A stretch of DNA of 64,000 nt, from NCBI GenBank assembly GCA_910574195.1, contig CAJTBF010000010.1:82503-146502 (forward strand), given 5' to 3'. This DNA comes from Lachnospiraceae bacterium (GTDB lineage: Bacteria > Bacillota > Clostridia > Lachnospirales > Lachnospiraceae). Below the pieces are notes generated by a model. The model searched no databases and was not told where the DNA came from. It saw nothing but the letters and a program-made list of their open reading frames with translations. The first letter of the stretch is position 1. Every line of letters begins with the position of its first letter. The position numbers were made by a program, and so were the translations under genes. Positions 16,383 through 25,996 of the stretch are shown here, piece after piece.

Positions 16383-17150
16383 ATGCTTGCGATAGAAAGA
16401 CGAAATGAAATACTGGGAAAGCTTCAGGTAGAGCGTCGGGTAGTAGTAAGCGAGTTAAGTCAGTTCTACGGTGTATCAGAAGAAACCATCAGAAGAGATC
16501 TGGAAAAGCTGGTAAATGATGGATTTGCAATAAAAAGCTATGGCGGCGCAGTGATCAATGAAAATGCAAACATTGATCTGCCGTTTAATATCAGAAAAAA
16601 TCGAAATGTAGTGGGAAAACAACGTATTGCAGAGCTGGTCAGAAAGATGGTAGGCGACGGGGAAAGCATTATGCTGGATGCCAGTTCTACGGCAGTATAT
16701 ATTGCAAAAGCGCTCAAAGAAAAAAAGAATCTGACCGTGATCACCAATTCCATAGAGATCGTCATTGAATTGCTGGATATGCCCGAGTGGACGGTATTGT
16801 CTACGGGCGGTGTATCGCGGGAAGGTTCTTTCGCACTGGTGGGGCCTCAGACAGATAAGATGCTGCGCTCCTATCATGTGGATAAGGCATTTATTTCCTG
16901 CAAGGGATTTGATCTGGATGCAGGGGTTACCGATTCGGATGAGCTGCATGCAAACAATAAAAAAACGATGTTGGAGTCGGCCAGGGAACAGATTCTGGCT
17001 ATTGACGCCAGTAAATTTGATCAGATTGCGTTTACTGCAGTTGGTTCCCTGGCAGATCTTACTACGGTTGTAACAGATGAGGAGCCTGAACAAAAATGGA
17101 TCCAGGCATTTGAGACGGCGGGGATTACCTGTGTATATCCGCAGGTATAA
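16383..17150 (+). CDS. DeoR/GlpR-family transcription regulator
   Basis: 255 residues. The N-terminal winged helix is RRNEILGKLQVERRVVVSEL..VSEETIRRDLEKL, the DeoR signature. The C-terminal sugar-phosphate sensor domain has DASSTAVYIA, ITNS and STGGV segments. It should bind a phosphorylated intermediate, for example fuculose-1-P or dihydroxyacetone-P, and control this operon, most likely at the promoter at 3532-3560. It follows pduT by 93 bases with ACAGGAGG before the ATG. Whether it also controls the fuc genes at 52-56 kb cannot be seen. Confidence 0.9.
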   Translation: MLAIERRNEILGKLQVERRVVVSELSQFYGVSEETIRRDLEKLVNDGFAIKSYGGAVINENANIDLPFNIRKNRNVVGKQRIAELVRKMVGDGESIMLDASSTAVYIAKALKEKKNLTVITNSIEIVIELLDMPEWTVLSTGGVSREGSFALVGPQTDKMLRSYHVDKAFISCKGFDLDAGVTDSDELHANNKKTMLESAREQILAIDASKFDQIAFTAVGSLADLTTVVTDEEPEQKWIQAFETAGITCVYPQV

Positions 17151-17170
17151 GAAGAGGTTGGAAAGAAGCG

Positions 17171-18316
17171 ATGAAGAGCTTTGATATTAAGACAAAAATA
17201 TATTTTGGGGATCAGGCGTTAGACCGGTTGGCAGAGATTCCTTATGATCGGGTGCTGATTATTACCGATCCGTTTATGGCGGAGAGCAGTATGCTGAATC
17301 TGGTGATTGATCCCTTGAAAAAAGGCCGGAAAGAATTTGAGGTTTTTAAGGATGTTGTTCCGGATCCGCCTATTGAGAAGATTTCGGAAGGTGTAAAGAA
17401 AATGCTGGAATATCGCCCCGATGTAATCGTTGCAGTGGGCGGGGGTTCCGCCATTGACTCTTCCAAATCTATCCGGGAGTTTGCGCTCCGTGTAGACGCG
17501 TACGGAGAGGTGGGACTGATTGCCATTCCGACCACAAGCGGGACCGGATCCGAGGTGACGTCTTTTGCGGTGGTATCGGATCCGAAAGAGCAGATGAAAT
17601 ACCCGCTTGTATCCCGTGCCATGACGCCGGATGAGGCAATTCTGGATGCGGAATTGGTAAAAAGCGTGCCTCCGGCTGTGACGGCGGATACCGGGATGGA
17701 TGTATTTACCCATGCGCTGGAAGCCTGTGTGAGCACGAACCGAAATGATTTCTCTACCGCACTGGCAGAAAAGTCCATTGAGATCTGCGGGGTATTTTTA
17801 CTCCGGGCTTATCTGGACGGCCAGGATACCCATGCAAGGCAGAAGATGCATTCGGCTTCCTGTCTTGCCGGGCTGGCATTCAATTCGGCTTCTCTTGGGC
17901 TGAATCATGGTATGGCGCATCAGTTGGGCGCCACATTCCATATTCCGCATGGGCGTGCCAATGCGATGCTGCTGCCGCATATTATTGAATTTAACAGTGA
18001 TATCAATAAGCACAGCAAAAGTCAGATTGAATATCTGCCCGCTGTAAAACGCTATGCGACGGTGGCTCAGATTCTGGGCCTGAGCAGTTACAACAAGATT
18101 ATGACGGTACGTTCTCTGGTCAACTGGGTACAGTTTATGTTAAAAGAAATGGACATTCCATTGTCCATTTCCCAGATGGAGAGGATTCCCAAAGAGGAAT
18201 ATTTTGCAGCCATTGACCGTATGGCAGAAGCTGCGCTTCTGGACGGATGTACAGCGACAAACCCAAGGGTGCCGAGCAAGGCGGACATTATGAAAATTTA
18301 CGAAGAATTATGGTAA
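17171..18316 (+). CDS. Iron-dependent alcohol dehydrogenase (PduQ/FucO-like)
   Basis: 381 residues, the normal size for group III alcohol dehydrogenases. NAD-binding GGGSAIDSSK is at 90-99, and metal ligands are predicted as Asp177, His181, His246 and His260. The opening KSFDIKTKIYFGDQAL resembles PduQ/EutG. It either reduces propionaldehyde to 1-propanol or L-lactaldehyde to 1,2-propanediol (FucO). It has no encapsulation helix, unlike the zinc enzyme at 10482, which leaves room for a cytosolic or shell-associated role. It is the last gene of the operon, 20 bases after the regulator, and a strong terminator follows. Confidence 0.88.
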   Translation: MKSFDIKTKIYFGDQALDRLAEIPYDRVLIITDPFMAESSMLNLVIDPLKKGRKEFEVFKDVVPDPPIEKISEGVKKMLEYRPDVIVAVGGGSAIDSSKSIREFALRVDAYGEVGLIAIPTTSGTGSEVTSFAVVSDPKEQMKYPLVSRAMTPDEAILDAELVKSVPPAVTADTGMDVFTHALEACVSTNRNDFSTALAEKSIEICGVFLLRAYLDGQDTHARQKMHSASCLAGLAFNSASLGLNHGMAHQLGATFHIPHGRANAMLLPHIIEFNSDINKHSKSQIEYLPAVKRYATVAQILGLSSYNKIMTVRSLVNWVQFMLKEMDIPLSISQMERIPKEEYFAAIDRMAEAALLDGCTATNPRVPSKADIMKIYEELW

Positions 18317-18318
18317 AA

Positions 18319-18372
18319 GAAAAAGCCATTGTGAAAGTAGAGGAAAGATCTACTTGAACAATGGCTTTTTTG
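18319..18372 (+). terminator. Terminator of the microcompartment operon
   Basis: AAAAGCCATTGT pairs with ACAATGGCTTTT, with an inner AAGTAG/CTACTT extension, and ends in a T run. Its A-rich 5' flank lets it also end the convergent minus-strand antiporter gene. Confidence 0.9.
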
Positions 18373-18381
18373 TGTGTCAAC

Positions 18382-19704
18382 TCAGTCAATTGTTTCTTCG
18401 TGTTTTGCAGGAAGCACAAAAATGAACAACAGAGAACTTAGAAGCAGCATGTAGGGATAAAGCAGGTTCGGAATAATCTCAAAAGCGGATACTTCAAACC
18501 CCAGTTCCGTTGCCGCGGAGATGGCAACCAGCATCTGTGCTCCATAAGGAAGAATTCCCTGGAAAATACAGGAAAACGTATCCAAAATGGAGGCTGTCTT
18601 CCGCGAAGAAATCTGATATTCTTCCGCAATCTCTTTTGCAATCGGGTTGGCCATGACGATGGCAACCGTATTGTTTGCCGTGGCGATGTCCATAGAGCCT
18701 ACCAGAAGACCGATACCGAGCTGTCCGCCTTTTTTTCCTCTGAAAATCCGCTTGATGAAAGAAAGCAGTGCAGCGAATCCGCCGTATTCGTGAATCAGGG
18801 CACAGATAGCGGATACCAGAATTGCAACCATGGTGGTCTCAAACATCCCGGCGGCGCCGGAACCCATATTTCCCAGCAGTTCGGTAGCCTGTGTCGCACC
18901 GGTTACAAGCATAATAAAGGAGCCGGACAGAATTCCGATCAACAGAACGACAAAAACATTGATTCCGATAATGCCTCCGATCAGAACCAGAAGATACGGG
19001 ATGATCTGGATCAGGTTGTATTCTTTCAGGACCGTAGTTCCGATTTCCGCATGGAAGGTACGCAGGAAAAAGATCAACAGAGTTACGAGTGCAGCCGGCA
19101 GGGCAATGCCGAAGTTCTGCCGGAATTTGTCTTTCATCTCACACCCCTGTCCGTTACATGCGGCGATGGTGGTATCGGAGATAAAAGAAAGATTATCTCC
19201 GAACATGGCGCCGCTCATAACGGCACCGATACATAGAGCGGTTCCGAATCCGGATCCGCTTGCCACGGATACGGCGATGGGAGTGATGAGGGTGATGGTT
19301 CCCACAGAAGTTCCCATAGCAAGGGAAACAAAACAACTTACAAGAAACAGGACGAGTACAGAAAAGCGTGCAGGAATAATAGAAAGCAGAAAATAGGCGA
19401 CGCTTTCCGCGCTGCTGCGCCCGACCACACCGACAAAGATACCGGCAGTTAAAAAGATCAGGATCATGGTCATGATGTTCTTATCCCCCACGCCCTTCGC
19501 CATGACCTCCAGTTTATCGTCGAATTTCAACCCTGGATTTTGAAGACAGGCAACCAGAAGGGCAGTCAGGAAGGATACGACAATCGGGATATTATAGAAT
19601 CCCATTGGAATCCTCAAAATATATTCAAATACAATTCCGAGTCCCAGATAGAGTACCAGAAATACTCCGATGGGAAGTAATGCTTTTGGATTTTCCTTTT
19701 TCAT
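18382..19704 (-). CDS. NhaC-family Na+/H+ antiporter-like membrane protein
   Basis: About 440 residues. The chosen start is the second of two close ATGs (19704), because GGAGG lies seven bases before it and overlaps the first. There are roughly 11-12 hydrophobic segments. Conserved NhaC-type stretches include SCFVSLAMGTSVGTITLITPIA, GAVMSGAMFGDNLSFISDTTIAA and GSMDIATANNTVAIV. Members exchange Na+ for H+, or amino- or carboxylic-acid pairs. Nothing nearby reveals the substrate; it is a single gene convergent with the BMC operon. A -10-like TGATACAAT lies upstream on the minus strand. Confidence 0.85.
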   Translation of the reverse strand: MKKENPKALLPIGVFLVLYLGLGIVFEYILRIPMGFYNIPIVVSFLTALLVACLQNPGLKFDDKLEVMAKGVGDKNIMTMILIFLTAGIFVGVVGRSSAESVAYFLLSIIPARFSVLVLFLVSCFVSLAMGTSVGTITLITPIAVSVASGSGFGTALCIGAVMSGAMFGDNLSFISDTTIAACNGQGCEMKDKFRQNFGIALPAALVTLLIFFLRTFHAEIGTTVLKEYNLIQIIPYLLVLIGGIIGINVFVVLLIGILSGSFIMLVTGATQATELLGNMGSGAAGMFETTMVAILVSAICALIHEYGGFAALLSFIKRIFRGKKGGQLGIGLLVGSMDIATANNTVAIVMANPIAKEIAEEYQISSRKTASILDTFSCIFQGILPYGAQMLVAISAATELGFEVSAFEIIPNLLYPYMLLLSSLLFIFVLPAKHEETID

Positions 19705-20102
19705 TCTCATTCCTCCGCTTGTAAAATGGTGTTTATTGTACTGCAATGAATATTCATATTGTATCATGAATCGGAGGAATTCTCTACTATTATTTTCGTT
19801 GACAGAAAGCGGCGCACTTGTTAAAATAATGTTACATTAAAAATTACGGAAAATGGGCGTAGGATCAGAAAAACTACTGTTCTCTGTCCATATCAGGCAG
19901 TCTTCTGGCTGTGTCTGGTACAGGATTCATGTACAAGGCCGGAATCCAAGCCGTTCTTCCACACTTGTGCGGGCTTATGTCATATAATAAGGTGCAGGAA
20001 GTGTTTGAGGAAAGAGGTGGGTTACGGTTCGTTGTTGTGTCTGGATGCAGTAATCCATGATGTGAAAGAGCGTGCATGAAAAGAATAAGGGAGGAAACCG
20101 AC
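19705..20102. other. Intergenic region between antiporter and hybrid kinase genes
   Basis: 398 bases without a gene. It holds the palindrome ATGAATATTCAT (19746-19757) near the antiporter promoter and the plus-strand promoter at 19799-19827. The rest, a leader of roughly 265 bases before the kinase, shows no structure I can name. Confidence 0.6.
19799..19827 (+). promoter_or_regulatory. Promoter of the hybrid histidine kinase gene
   Basis: TTGACA (19799-19804) and TAAAAT (19822-19827) are 17 bases apart: a consensus -35 and a one-mismatch -10. It implies a long untranslated leader of about 265 bases. Confidence 0.7.
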
Positions 20103-23100
20103 ATGTATCATTGTCATATTCATTTTTATCTGGCAGGCCGTTCGTGTCAGATTTTTGAAACGATAAAAATGATATCCCCGTTGGAGCATTTTGCACATAC
20201 ATTTATAGAAAGTGAAAGACCGGAGGAAGATCTGGCGGCAAAAGCGGATGTGATTCTGGCAGATTTACAGGAATTTGACCAGGAAGGTGAAAGGAAAGCA
20301 ATACAGATTCTGCTTGCAGGAAAGCGGCCGGAGGCGGAACTTCTTCTTTTGATGAAAAAGGAACAGATTGCATGTTTGGAGGGGGAACTGCCGGAGGTAA
20401 AAGATATTTGGACATTGCCCATGGGGGAGGATGAAGTTTATTTTCGTTTCCGGAGATGGCAGCAATCTTATAAAGAAGGAAAAGATTTTTGGGAGACCAG
20501 ACAATATCTGGAAGCGGCGATTGACAATTCGCCGAATCTGATCTGGTATAAGGACAAAAAGGGGATTCATAAAAAAGTCAACCTCAGCTTTTGCCAGACG
20601 GTCAACAAGACCAAAGAGCAGGTGGAAGGGCGGGGGCATGCCTATATCTGGGATGTGGAACAGGATGATCCCGCGTGTATCGAATCCGAGCGGATTGTAA
20701 TGGAGAAGAGAGAAACCTTCATATCGGAAGAGGTGGTACAGACAAGGGATGGGAGCAAACTGCTGACAACGTATAAATCCCCGTTATATGACCTGGATGG
20801 AAGTGTGATGGGCACGGTAGGCGTTGCAATTGATGTGACGCAGGAGAGAGTATACGAACAGGAAATTATAAAAAAGAACCATACGCTGGAGACCATTTTT
20901 ACAACCATGGATTGTGGAATTCTGTGTCATACACTGGATGGGACGCGCATTACCAGCGTGAATCGTGCCGCATTGCAGATTCTGGGTTATGAATCCCAGG
21001 AAGAATTGATCAGTCAGGGATTTGATATGATTGCGTCCTCCGTTCTGGAAGAGGATCGGGAGAGTCTTCGAAAAAGTATTAAGGAATTAAAAAAAGAGGG
21101 AGACAGTGTCAGCGTGGAGTATCGCGTAAAGCACAAAAACGGCGAGATCTTACATGTGACAGGCAATGTGAAGCTTTTAAGAGAGAACGGAGAACTGATC
21201 TACCAGCGATTCCTTTTAGACTGTACAAAGCAGAAGCAGCAGGAAAAGAAAAACGAACGGTATCAAATGGAACTGGTGCAGGCCCTGAGCATTGATTATG
21301 ATCTGGTTTGCTTTTTCGATCTGACTTCCGGGATGGGACGCGCGCTCCGGATTGGAAAAGATGCGGATCAGATGTTTGGTTCCGTGTTCACCGGGAGAGG
21401 CTCTCTGGAACAATATATGGAGTCTTATATCCGGAAGTTTGTATATGAAGAGGACCAGGAGAGGCTCCGGCAGTTTTCTTCGATTGCACATTTGAAAGAA
21501 GAACTGACAGAAAAAAAACTCTGCTATGTGAATTATCGTACATATCACGATAAAGAAATGAAATATCTTCAGCTAAAAGTCGTGCAGGCCGGAACCTGGG
21601 AGGAACGTCAGGGGATCGTGATGGGATTTCGCAGTGTGGATGCAGAGATTCGCGAAGAGATGGAAAAGAAGAGTATGTTGGAAGATGCGCTTTCTCAGGC
21701 TAACCGGGCCAGCAAAGCAAAAAGTATCTTTTTATCCAACATGTCTCATGACATCCGTACCCCGATGAATGCAATTGTCGGATTTACGGCATTGGCCATG
21801 ACTCATATTGACCAGAAGGAACAGGTAGAAGAATATCTGAAAAAGATTATGACATCCGGAAATCACCTGTTGAGTCTGATCAACGATGTTCTGGATATGA
21901 GCCGGATTGAGAGCGGCAGAATGCGGCTGGAGGAAAATGTATGTAGTCTTCCGGAGATTCTGCATGGGCTGCGCAGTATCCTGCAGGCAGACATTCATGC
22001 AAAGCAGTTGGAGTTATATATTGATACGGTAGATGTTCTGGATGAAGAGATCTATTGCGATAAGCTGCGGCTGAATCAGGTTCTTTTGAATCTTCTCAGC
22101 AATGCCGTCAAGTATACGGGAGCAGGCGGAGTGGTCAACCTGCGGATCAAAGAAAAGCCAGGCGCACCGGCAGGCTATGCCAATTATGAATTTTGGATCA
22201 AGGATACCGGGATTGGGATGAGTGAAGAATTCGTATTACATATTTTCGAGCCCTTTGAACGGGAACGGAACTCTACGATCAGCAGAATTCAGGGAACCGG
22301 TTTGGGAATGGCCATCACAAAGAATATCGTCGATATGATGAACGGCTCCATTCAGGTAAAAAGTGAACAGGAAGTAGGGACAGAAGTAACGGTTGCGTTT
22401 ACTTTCCGTTTGCATTCCGGGAAAAAAGAGCCGAAAGATATTCCGGAATTGAAAAACTGCAGGGCGTTGGTTGTGGATGATGATTTTAATACCTGTGACA
22501 GCGTATCCTATATGCTGCAGCAGATCGGAATGCGCGCCGAATGGACCTTGTCGGGAAAAGAAGCTGTACTGCGGACCCGACAGGCTGTGATGCGTCAGGA
22601 TAATTATTGTGTCTATATCATAGACTGGCTTCTGCCGGACATGAACGGGGTAGAAGTGGCGCGAAGAATCCGTAAAGAGATGGGAGAGGATGTCCCCATT
22701 ATTGTACTGACAGCATACGACTGGTCCGATATCGAGGAAGAGGCGAAGGAGGCAGGAGTTACTACATTTTGCAGTAAACCGCTGTTTTTATCAGAATTAA
22801 GAAGCTGTCTGTATTCGATTGTCAATGCGGAGGAAGAAAAAGAGACTTCGGAAGCGGTATACAAGAAGTTTCGGGCGGAGCGTATTCTGCTGGTAGAAGA
22901 TAATGAGTTGAATCAGGAAATTGCCACAGAGATTTTAGGGGATGCAGGTTTTGCCACAGACGTTGCCGAAAACGGGCAGGTTGCCGTGGATATGTTGAGT
23001 GCGTCAAAGCCGGGAGATTATCAATTGATTCTGATGGATGTACAGATGCCGGTGATGGATGGATATGAAGCGACAAAAGCCATTCGAAAGCTGAAGGATC

Positions 23101-23267
23101 CGGCGCTTTCCAGCATTCCGATCCTGGCCATGACTGCCAATGCATTCGAGGAGGACCGGCAGGAGGCCCTGCGCAATGGCATGAACGGTCATATCGCGAA
23201 GCCGATCGACATGGAAAGTCTGTTTGCGACGCTGCAGAGGGTATTGGGAGAAGGAAAGGCTCAATAG
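20103..23267 (+). CDS. Soluble hybrid sensor histidine kinase (PAS-PAS-HisKA-HATPase-REC-REC)
   Basis: 1054 residues from ATG 20103 (GGGAGG upstream). No transmembrane segment is evident, so it senses a cytoplasmic signal. Domains in order: an N-terminal region (1-120) of unclear type, PAS near 125-250 and 255-375, a third PAS-like part to about 520, HisKA with His549 (NMSHDIRTP), HATPase around 645-765, and two receiver domains with predicted phospho-acceptors Asp841 and Asp979. There is no DNA-binding domain, and no free histidine-phosphotransfer protein nearby. The convergent AraC regulator overlaps its 3' end by seven bases, and an ABC sugar operon follows, so a link to sugar uptake is possible but not shown. 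Confidence 0.88.
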   Translation: MYHCHIHFYLAGRSCQIFETIKMISPLEHFAHTFIESERPEEDLAAKADVILADLQEFDQEGERKAIQILLAGKRPEAELLLLMKKEQIACLEGELPEVKDIWTLPMGEDEVYFRFRRWQQSYKEGKDFWETRQYLEAAIDNSPNLIWYKDKKGIHKKVNLSFCQTVNKTKEQVEGRGHAYIWDVEQDDPACIESERIVMEKRETFISEEVVQTRDGSKLLTTYKSPLYDLDGSVMGTVGVAIDVTQERVYEQEIIKKNHTLETIFTTMDCGILCHTLDGTRITSVNRAALQILGYESQEELISQGFDMIASSVLEEDRESLRKSIKELKKEGDSVSVEYRVKHKNGEILHVTGNVKLLRENGELIYQRFLLDCTKQKQQEKKNERYQMELVQALSIDYDLVCFFDLTSGMGRALRIGKDADQMFGSVFTGRGSLEQYMESYIRKFVYEEDQERLRQFSSIAHLKEELTEKKLCYVNYRTYHDKEMKYLQLKVVQAGTWEERQGIVMGFRSVDAEIREEMEKKSMLEDALSQANRASKAKSIFLSNMSHDIRTPMNAIVGFTALAMTHIDQKEQVEEYLKKIMTSGNHLLSLINDVLDMSRIESGRMRLEENVCSLPEILHGLRSILQADIHAKQLELYIDTVDVLDEEIYCDKLRLNQVLLNLLSNAVKYTGAGGVVNLRIKEKPGAPAGYANYEFWIKDTGIGMSEEFVLHIFEPFERERNSTISRIQGTGLGMAITKNIVDMMNGSIQVKSEQEVGTEVTVAFTFRLHSGKKEPKDIPELKNCRALVVDDDFNTCDSVSYMLQQIGMRAEWTLSGKEAVLRTRQAVMRQDNYCVYIIDWLLPDMNGVEVARRIRKEMGEDVPIIVLTAYDWSDIEEEAKEAGVTTFCSKPLFLSELRSCLYSIVNAEEEKETSEAVYKKFRAERILLVEDNELNQEIATEILGDAGFATDVAENGQVAVDMLSASKPGDYQLILMDVQMPVMDGYEATKAIRKLKDPALSSIPILAMTANAFEEDRQEALRNGMNGHIAKPIDMESLFATLQRVLGEGKAQ

Positions 23268-24130
23268 TATTCCCGATATTCGCTGGGCGTCATATGGGTG
23301 GAACGTTCGAATGCCCGTAAAAAAGTCAGTGTGGTGTTAAAGCCCACCATATTTGCGATGGAGGTTACAGAAAGTTTGGAATAGGCCAGGAGTTCTTTGG
23401 ATTTATTGATCCGGAATTCATTGACGTATTGATGGACTGTAACCTTCATCTGCTGTTTGAAGATCTTGCAGAAATAGTATTTGGAAAAGCCGATCTGACT
23501 GCAGATGGTATTGACAGAAAGATCATTTTTATAATTTTCGGATATATATTTTAAAGCGGTGTTCACCACAGTCTCCTGCGCAGGAGTCAATTCTTTGATG
23601 CGTTTGACGCCATAGGACAGGTCATAAAGAGAAGTAAAAATATTCTGGAGAAGCTGGGAGGCGTGCAGATACTTCCAGGTGTCATTCATTTCTTCATTCA
23701 TTTCAGAGAACACTTCGAATAATTCCATAAAATAATCCAGAACATTGGTAAAAGGATTACTCAGAATAATGTTATTCTGGGTACGGATCAGATTGTAAAA
23801 AAGCTTTGCATGGCTGCCCCCGATGATACAGTAATAAAAACGCCATTCTTTGGATACCCGGGTAAAGGTCATCGGAGTATTGCACGCAGTGGTAACGACA
23901 GCGTCGGGCTGAAGATATTGGGTGTTTTTATTTTTGGTATAACGGACGGTTCCTTCCAGAGAGTAGAGAAGGAGATATTCGTTGTAACGGTTTTTTTTAC
24001 CAAACACAATCTTTTTTTCCTGGCAATAGCCGCATTCATGAACGGTAAAGGGAAAGGATTCTGCCAATGGATTCGTGGAAATGATTTTGATGTCATATTC
24101 TTCAGGAAATAATCTTTTTGGGGATTGCAT
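23261..24130 (-). CDS. AraC-family transcriptional regulator
   Basis: About 289 residues from the ATG at 24130, which has GGAGG 11 bases upstream; earlier in-frame ATGs lack one. The N-terminal half is a cupin-like sugar-sensing domain. The C-terminal 100 residues hold the two helix-turn-helix units (LSVNTICSQIGFSKYYFCKIFK and VTSIANMVGFNTTLTFLRAF). It is transcribed away from the ABC operon starting at 24489, the usual layout for a regulator of that operon. Its 3' end overlaps the hybrid kinase gene by seven bases on the opposite strand. Confidence 0.88.
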   Translation of the reverse strand: MQSPKRLFPEEYDIKIISTNPLAESFPFTVHECGYCQEKKIVFGKKNRYNEYLLLYSLEGTVRYTKNKNTQYLQPDAVVTTACNTPMTFTRVSKEWRFYYCIIGGSHAKLFYNLIRTQNNIILSNPFTNVLDYFMELFEVFSEMNEEMNDTWKYLHASQLLQNIFTSLYDLSYGVKRIKELTPAQETVVNTALKYISENYKNDLSVNTICSQIGFSKYYFCKIFKQQMKVTVHQYVNEFRINKSKELLAYSKLSVTSIANMVGFNTTLTFLRAFERSTHMTPSEYREYY

Positions 24131-24488
24131 GTCTCGAATTACCTCCGGTATCAAAGTAAGCTGTAATGTGATCCTCTCCAAAAAGGAGAAAACGCGTTTT
24201 AACTTTCCTATCATAGCATGAATATAGGTGAATGTAAACAAACCGGAAAATGAAAAAATATGTCAAAATAGAAAGAATACCAGAAATCATTTTCAGAGAA
24301 AATGTAGGCTTGTAAAAAAAACACAAAAAGAGGAACAAAAAATGGATAAAAAGTAACAAATAGTTTAAAATGACAAATAATGATAGTGAAAAAACAATTT
24401 ATGATATTGAATAATATGGTAAAACTAGCAATACTAGACACATAGACAGGCAGCAAGGTAACAAGAAAAGAGAGAAAGGGGAAACAAG
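24131..24488. other. Divergent AT-rich region between AraC regulator and ABC operon
   Basis: 358 bases, very AT-rich from about 24230 on. It must hold the promoters and operators of the AraC gene and the importer operon, but I could not identify a convincing -35/-10 pair. A short ACTAG direct repeat occurs near 24425-24438. Confidence 0.5.
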
Positions 24489-25994
24489 ATGAGCGATTAT
24501 ATCTTGGAGCTGAAAGATGTAGTAAAAACTTTCGGCGGAGTCACTGCTCTGAATGGTGTACAGTTTCAATTGAAACAAGGTGAGATCCATGCTCTGATGG
24601 GTGAAAATGGAGCCGGGAAATCTACTTTCATAAAAGTAATCACAGGAGTACATCAGCCGGACAGTGGGATGATGCTGTTAGAAGGTGAAAAAATTACGCT
24701 TCGTTCAACAGAAGATTCTGCCAAATTGGGAATTGCGGCAATTTATCAGCATGTTACGGCATTTCCGGATCTGTCGGTGACAGAGAACATTTTTATGGGG
24801 CAGGAGATCAAGAACAAGCTGGGAATTTATAATTGGAAGCTGATGACGAAACGGGCAAAGGAACTGATTGAACCTTTGAGTAAGAATATTGACGTATCGA
24901 AGCCGATGAGTACACTTTCTGTTGCGCAGCAGCAGTTGGTGGAGATTGCCAAGGCACTGTCCAGGGATGCACGGATTCTGATCATGGATGAACCTACGGC
25001 CTCCCTTTCCAGAAGAGAATGCGAGGAGTTGTATCAGATTACGGAACGTCTGCGGGACGACGGGGTTTCCATTATCTTCATTACACATAAGTTTGAGGAT
25101 ATGTACAGACTGGCCACCAGAGTAACCGTATTCCGTGATTCACAATACATAGGCGCATGGGATGTGGATAAGATTTCCAACCAGAAATTGATCGCCGCGA
25201 TGGTAGGACGTGAGTTGACACAGATGTATCCGGAAAAAAGTGCGAAGATCGGTGACGTCGTATTAAAGGTAAACGATATTTCCAAAGAAGGATATTTTAA
25301 AAATGTATCGTTTGATGTACGCAAAGGAGAGATTCTTGCACTGACAGGTCTGGTAGGCGCTGGCCGTACAGAAGTCTGCCAGAATATTTTCGGAATTATG
25401 ACGCCGGATGCCGGCAGCTTTGAGCTGGAGGGACAGACCGTACAGATCAAAAGCCCGATTGACGCGCTGAAATACGGGATCGGCCTGCTTCCGGAAGACA
25501 GACAGACCCAGGGATTGATCAATGAACTTCCCATTTATCAGAATGTGTCTTCTGCGGACATGGGGAAGTTTGTAAAGGGCGGAAAACTGGATGTTTCTGC
25601 GGAGGAACAAAAGGCAATTGAGCTGTGTCAGAAGATTCAGCTGAAGGCAAAGGACATCAGTGCACCGCCGTCCTCTTTGTCGGGTGGAAATCAGCAGAAA
25701 GTTGTATTTGCAAAACTTCTGAACTGTGACCTGAAGGTACTCATTCTGGATGAGCCTACCAAAGGAATTGACGTAGGAGCGAAGTATTCGATCTATGAGA
25801 TTATGAATGAGCTGACTGCCAACGGATATGCCATCATTATGGTATCTTCGGAGATGCCGGAAGTGCTGGGTATGGCGGACCGGATCGTGGTAATGAGAAA
25901 CGGACGGGTCGCAGGGCAGTTTGAGGCAGAGGGAACCACACAGGAGATGATTCTGGAAGCTTCCTTGAAACAAGAAGAGGGAAGGGAGAACTAA
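24489..25994 (+). CDS. Sugar ABC transporter, tandem ATP-binding protein (RbsA/MglA type)
   Basis: 501 residues with two nucleotide-binding halves. The first has an intact Walker A (GENGAGKST, 38-46), LSVAQQQ signature and MDEPTASL Walker B. The second has the degenerate loop GLVGAGRTE normal for this family, then LSGGNQQK and LDEPTKGID. It powers import of a monosaccharide or polyol through the two permeases encoded next. The first of four transporter genes, with the next start two bases after its stop. Confidence 0.93.
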   Translation: MSDYILELKDVVKTFGGVTALNGVQFQLKQGEIHALMGENGAGKSTFIKVITGVHQPDSGMMLLEGEKITLRSTEDSAKLGIAAIYQHVTAFPDLSVTENIFMGQEIKNKLGIYNWKLMTKRAKELIEPLSKNIDVSKPMSTLSVAQQQLVEIAKALSRDARILIMDEPTASLSRRECEELYQITERLRDDGVSIIFITHKFEDMYRLATRVTVFRDSQYIGAWDVDKISNQKLIAAMVGRELTQMYPEKSAKIGDVVLKVNDISKEGYFKNVSFDVRKGEILALTGLVGAGRTEVCQNIFGIMTPDAGSFELEGQTVQIKSPIDALKYGIGLLPEDRQTQGLINELPIYQNVSSADMGKFVKGGKLDVSAEEQKAIELCQKIQLKAKDISAPPSSLSGGNQQKVVFAKLLNCDLKVLILDEPTKGIDVGAKYSIYEIMNELTANGYAIIMVSSEMPEVLGMADRIVVMRNGRVAGQFEAEGTTQEMILEASLKQEEGREN

Positions 25995-25996
25995 AA

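Noticed and set aside
3663..18316. Classical B12-dependent pdu operon
   Set aside because: No pduCDE, reactivase or adenosyltransferase domain is present; the dehydratase has the glycyl radical motif and a radical-SAM activase.
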